From the NCBI GenBank assembly GCA_036785325.1, contig JAXIVH010000207.1, forward strand, positions 25,001 through 89,000: DNA of 64,000 bases, given 5' to 3'. Origin of the DNA: Urophycis tenuis. Lineage: Eukaryota; Chordata; Actinopteri; Gadiformes; Phycidae. Made by a program: the position numbers and the translations under genes. Position 1 is the stretch's first letter, and each line of letters begins with the position of its first letter. This document shows, piece after piece, positions 61,871-64,000 of the stretch. The notes beneath the pieces were generated by a model, which was given only the letters and a program-made list of their open reading frames with translations, made no database searches and was not told where the DNA came from.

Positions 61871-64000
61871 GGTGAACAATGAGGTAAACAGAAGAGTGAA
61901 CTGAGAGGTGAACTGAGAGGTGAACAGTGAGGTGAACTGAGAGGTGAACGGAGAGGTGAACAGAGAGCTGAACTGAGAGGTGAACAGTGAGGTGAACTGA
62001 GAGGTGAACACAAAGGTGAACAGAGAGGTGAACAGAGAGGTCAACTGAGAGTTTAACAGTGAGGTGAACTGAGAGCTGAACTGAGAGGTGAACAGTGAGG
62101 TGAACTGAGAGGTGAACACAAAGGTGAACAGAGAGGTCAACTGAGAATTTAACAGTGAGGTGAACAGAGGGGTGAACTGAGAGTTGAACAGAGAGGTGAA
62201 CTAAGAGGTGGACAGTGAGCTGAACATAAAGGTGAACAGAGAGGTGAACAGAGAGGTCAACTGAGAGTTTAACAGAGAGGTGAACAGAGGGGTGAACTGA
62301 GGGGTGAACTGAGAGGTGAACTGAGAGGTGAACATTGAGGTGTACAGAGGGTTGAACTGATAGGTGAACAGAGGGTTGAAATGAGAGGTGAACTGAGAGG
62401 TGAACTTAGAGGTGAAAAGAGAGGTGAACACAAAGGTCAACAGAGACGTGAACGGAGAGGTGAAGTGAGAGGTGAACAGTGAGGTGAACAGAGGGGTGAA
62501 CTGACAGGTGAACTGAGATGTGAACTAAGAGGTGGACAGTGAGCTGAACAAAAAGGGAACACAAAGGTGAACAGAGAGGTGAACAGAGAGGTCAACTGAG
62601 AGTTTAACAGTGAGGTGAACAGAGGGGTGAACTGAGAGTTGAATAGAGAGGTGAACTAAGAGGTGGACAGTGAGGTGAACAGAGAGGTGAACACAGAGGT
62701 GAACAGTGAGGTGAACAGAGAGGTGAACTGAGAGGTGAACGGAGAGGTGAACAGTTAGGTGAACAGAGGTTTGACCTGAGAGGTGAACTGAGAGGTGAAG
62801 AGTGAGGTGAACTGAGAGGTGAACAATGAGGTGAACTGAGAGGTGAACTGAGAGGTGAACTGAGAGGTGAACATTGAGGTGAACTGAGAGGTGAATAGTG
62901 GGGTGAACAGTGAGGTGAACTGAGGGGTGAAATGAGAGGTGAACTGACAAGTGAACAGTGAGGTGAACATTGAGGTGAACAGAGGGGTGAACAGTGAGGT
63001 TAACAGAGAGGTGAACAGAGAGGTGAACTGAGAGGTGAACATTGAGGTGAACAGTAAGGTTAACAGTGAGGTGAACAGTGATGTGAACAGAGGGGTGAAC
63101 TGAGAGGTGAACTGAGAAGTGAACAGAGGGCTGAATTGAGATTTGAAATGAGAGGTGAACAGTGAGGTGAACAGAGAGGTGAACAGAGAGGTGTACTGAG
63201 AGGTGAACAGTGAGGTGAACTGAGAGGTGAACAGAGAGGTTAACTGAGGGGTGAACTGAGAGGTTTGAACTGAGAGGTGAACATTGAGGTGAACAAAAAG
63301 GTGAACAGAGAGGTGAACAGAGAGGTCAACTTTAACAGTGAGGTGAACAGAGGGGTGAACTGAGAGTTGAACAGAGAGGTGAACTAAGAGGTGGACAGTG
63401 AGGTGAATAGAGAGGTGAACAGAGAGGTGAACTGAGAGGTGAGCAGTGAGGTGAACTGAGAGGTGAACAGTGTGAACTGAGGTGAACAGTGAGGTGAACA
63501 GAGGTTTGAACTGAGAGGTGAACTGAGAGGTGAACAGAGGTTTGAACTGAGAGGTGAACTGAGGGGTGAACTGAGAGGTTTGAACTGAGAGGTGAACACT
63601 GAGGTGAACAGAGAGGTGAACTGAGATGTGAATAGTAAACTGAACTGTGAGGTGAACAGTGAGGTGAACAGAGGGGTGAACTGAGAGGTGAACAGTGAGG
63701 TGAACAGAGAGGTGAACAGAGAGGTGAACAGAGAGGTGAACTGAGAGGTGAATAGTGAGGTGAACTGAGAGTTGAACTGAGAGGTGAACTGAGAGGTGAA
63801 CAGTGAGGTGAACAGTGAGGTGAACAGTGAGGTGAACAGTGAGGTGAACTGATATGTGAATAGTAAACTGAACTGAGAGGTGAACAGTGAAGTGAACAGA
63901 GGGGTGAACGGAGAGGTGAACAGTGAGGTGAACTGAGAGGTGAACAGAGAGGTGAACTGAGAGGTGAACAGTGAGGTGAACAGAGAGGTTAACAGTGAGG

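Larger units (their letters stand above)
1..64000 (+). repeat. 12-bp minisatellite/satellite array filling the whole window
   Basis: Every part of the window reads as head-to-tail copies of a 12-base unit, consensus AGAGAGGTGAAC on the plus strand. The core GGTGAAC is most constant. The first two bases (AG, TG, AC, CG or CT-like variants), the third base (A or T) and the fifth (A or G) vary. I saw no inverted unit and no unrelated insert longer than a few bases. Units of 7, 10, 11 and 13 bases occur and shift the phase, so longer offsets are often not multiples of 12. The plus strand is about 10/12 purine with G far above C. No gene, RNA gene, transposon or regulatory element can be supported. 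Neither array edge lies in the window. Size and layered structure fit eukaryotic satellite DNA; organism and chromosomal position cannot be told. Confidence 0.98.
57275..64000 (+). repeat. Irregular right-hand block
   Basis: No gene is present. The array continues with the same 12-base unit but with more substitutions, shorter local duplications and no higher-order copy that I could follow. From about 62,000 new forms are frequent: GAGGTCAACTGAG followed by GTTTAACAG, ACAAAGG, GGTGGACAG, GAACATTGAGG and 13-base units with GGTTTGAAC (63,264, 63,494, 63,543, 63,583). The A6 landmark found some 30 times between 3,877 and 54,496 is absent here. A GGGGAACAAAGGGG form remains at 60,257. Confidence 0.85.

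Noticed and set aside
57155..62140. Minus-strand open frame of 1,661 codons as a protein gene
   Set aside because: It consists only of LFTS/QFTS-like tetrapeptides imposed by the 12-base unit. It has no domain, no signal peptide and no recognisable promoter context. Another frame on the same strand is open over half of it, which points to lack of stop codons in the repeat rather than coding.
1..64000. CRISPR array
   Set aside because: There are no constant repeats separated by unrelated spacers of fixed length. The whole sequence is the repeat, and the unit is far too short.
1..64000. Telomere repeat
   Set aside because: The unit is not a TTAGGG-type or other telomere motif known to me, and it forms higher-order copies with point variants, unlike telomerase products.

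Overview
The whole 64,000-base window lies inside one tandem-repeat array. I found no gene, RNA gene, mobile element, CRISPR array or stretch of single-copy DNA. The basic unit is 12 bases (consensus AGAGAGGTGAAC; very common variants begin TGAGAG, AGTGAG, AGAGGG or ACAGAG). About 5,300 units (64,000/12) follow each other head to tail, always in the same orientation, and neither end of the array is reached. A satellite of this size, with several layers of internal duplication, suggests a eukaryotic heterochromatic region (centromere-proximal, subtelomeric, or on a repeat-rich or sex chromosome). That is inference: nothing here identifies the organism or the chromosome position.

The interest is in how the array is organised. 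Units differ at a few positions, and long strings of variant units recur exactly, so older duplications can be traced. Positions 1-4,114 are a mosaic with copies offset by 2,014, 1,834 and 2,204 bases. Positions 4,115-7,935 hold nested copies offset by 661, 1,257 and 1,918. Positions 7,936-36,007 are three nearly identical copies (A, B, C) of a 9,290-base higher-order unit. A carries a private 560-base tandem duplication and C is cut short. Positions 36,008-38,620 are a bridge with its own 682-base-offset copies. Positions 38,621-57,274 are a second higher-order family (R1 of 7,590 bases, R2 of 8,816, R3 broken off) that shares blocks with the first. Positions 57,275-64,000 are more irregular, with short local duplications (offsets 1,548, 240 and 462) and many unit variants not seen elsewhere.

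The minus strand shows many very long open reading frames (up to 1,661 codons) reading as endless LFTS, SVHL or CSPL tetrapeptides. These follow from a 12-base unit with no stop codon in any minus-strand frame. Many of the open frames switch between the three tetrapeptides wherever a unit has lost or gained bases, so I have annotated no CDS.

The clearest result beyond 'satellite' is that copy B of the 9,290-base unit looks like the hybrid product of an unequal crossover. Its left part carries the variants of C and its right part those of A. The array thus seems to preserve a readable record of its own recent growth. All comparisons were made by eye; offsets were checked at several landmarks each, and counts of differences are minimum counts.
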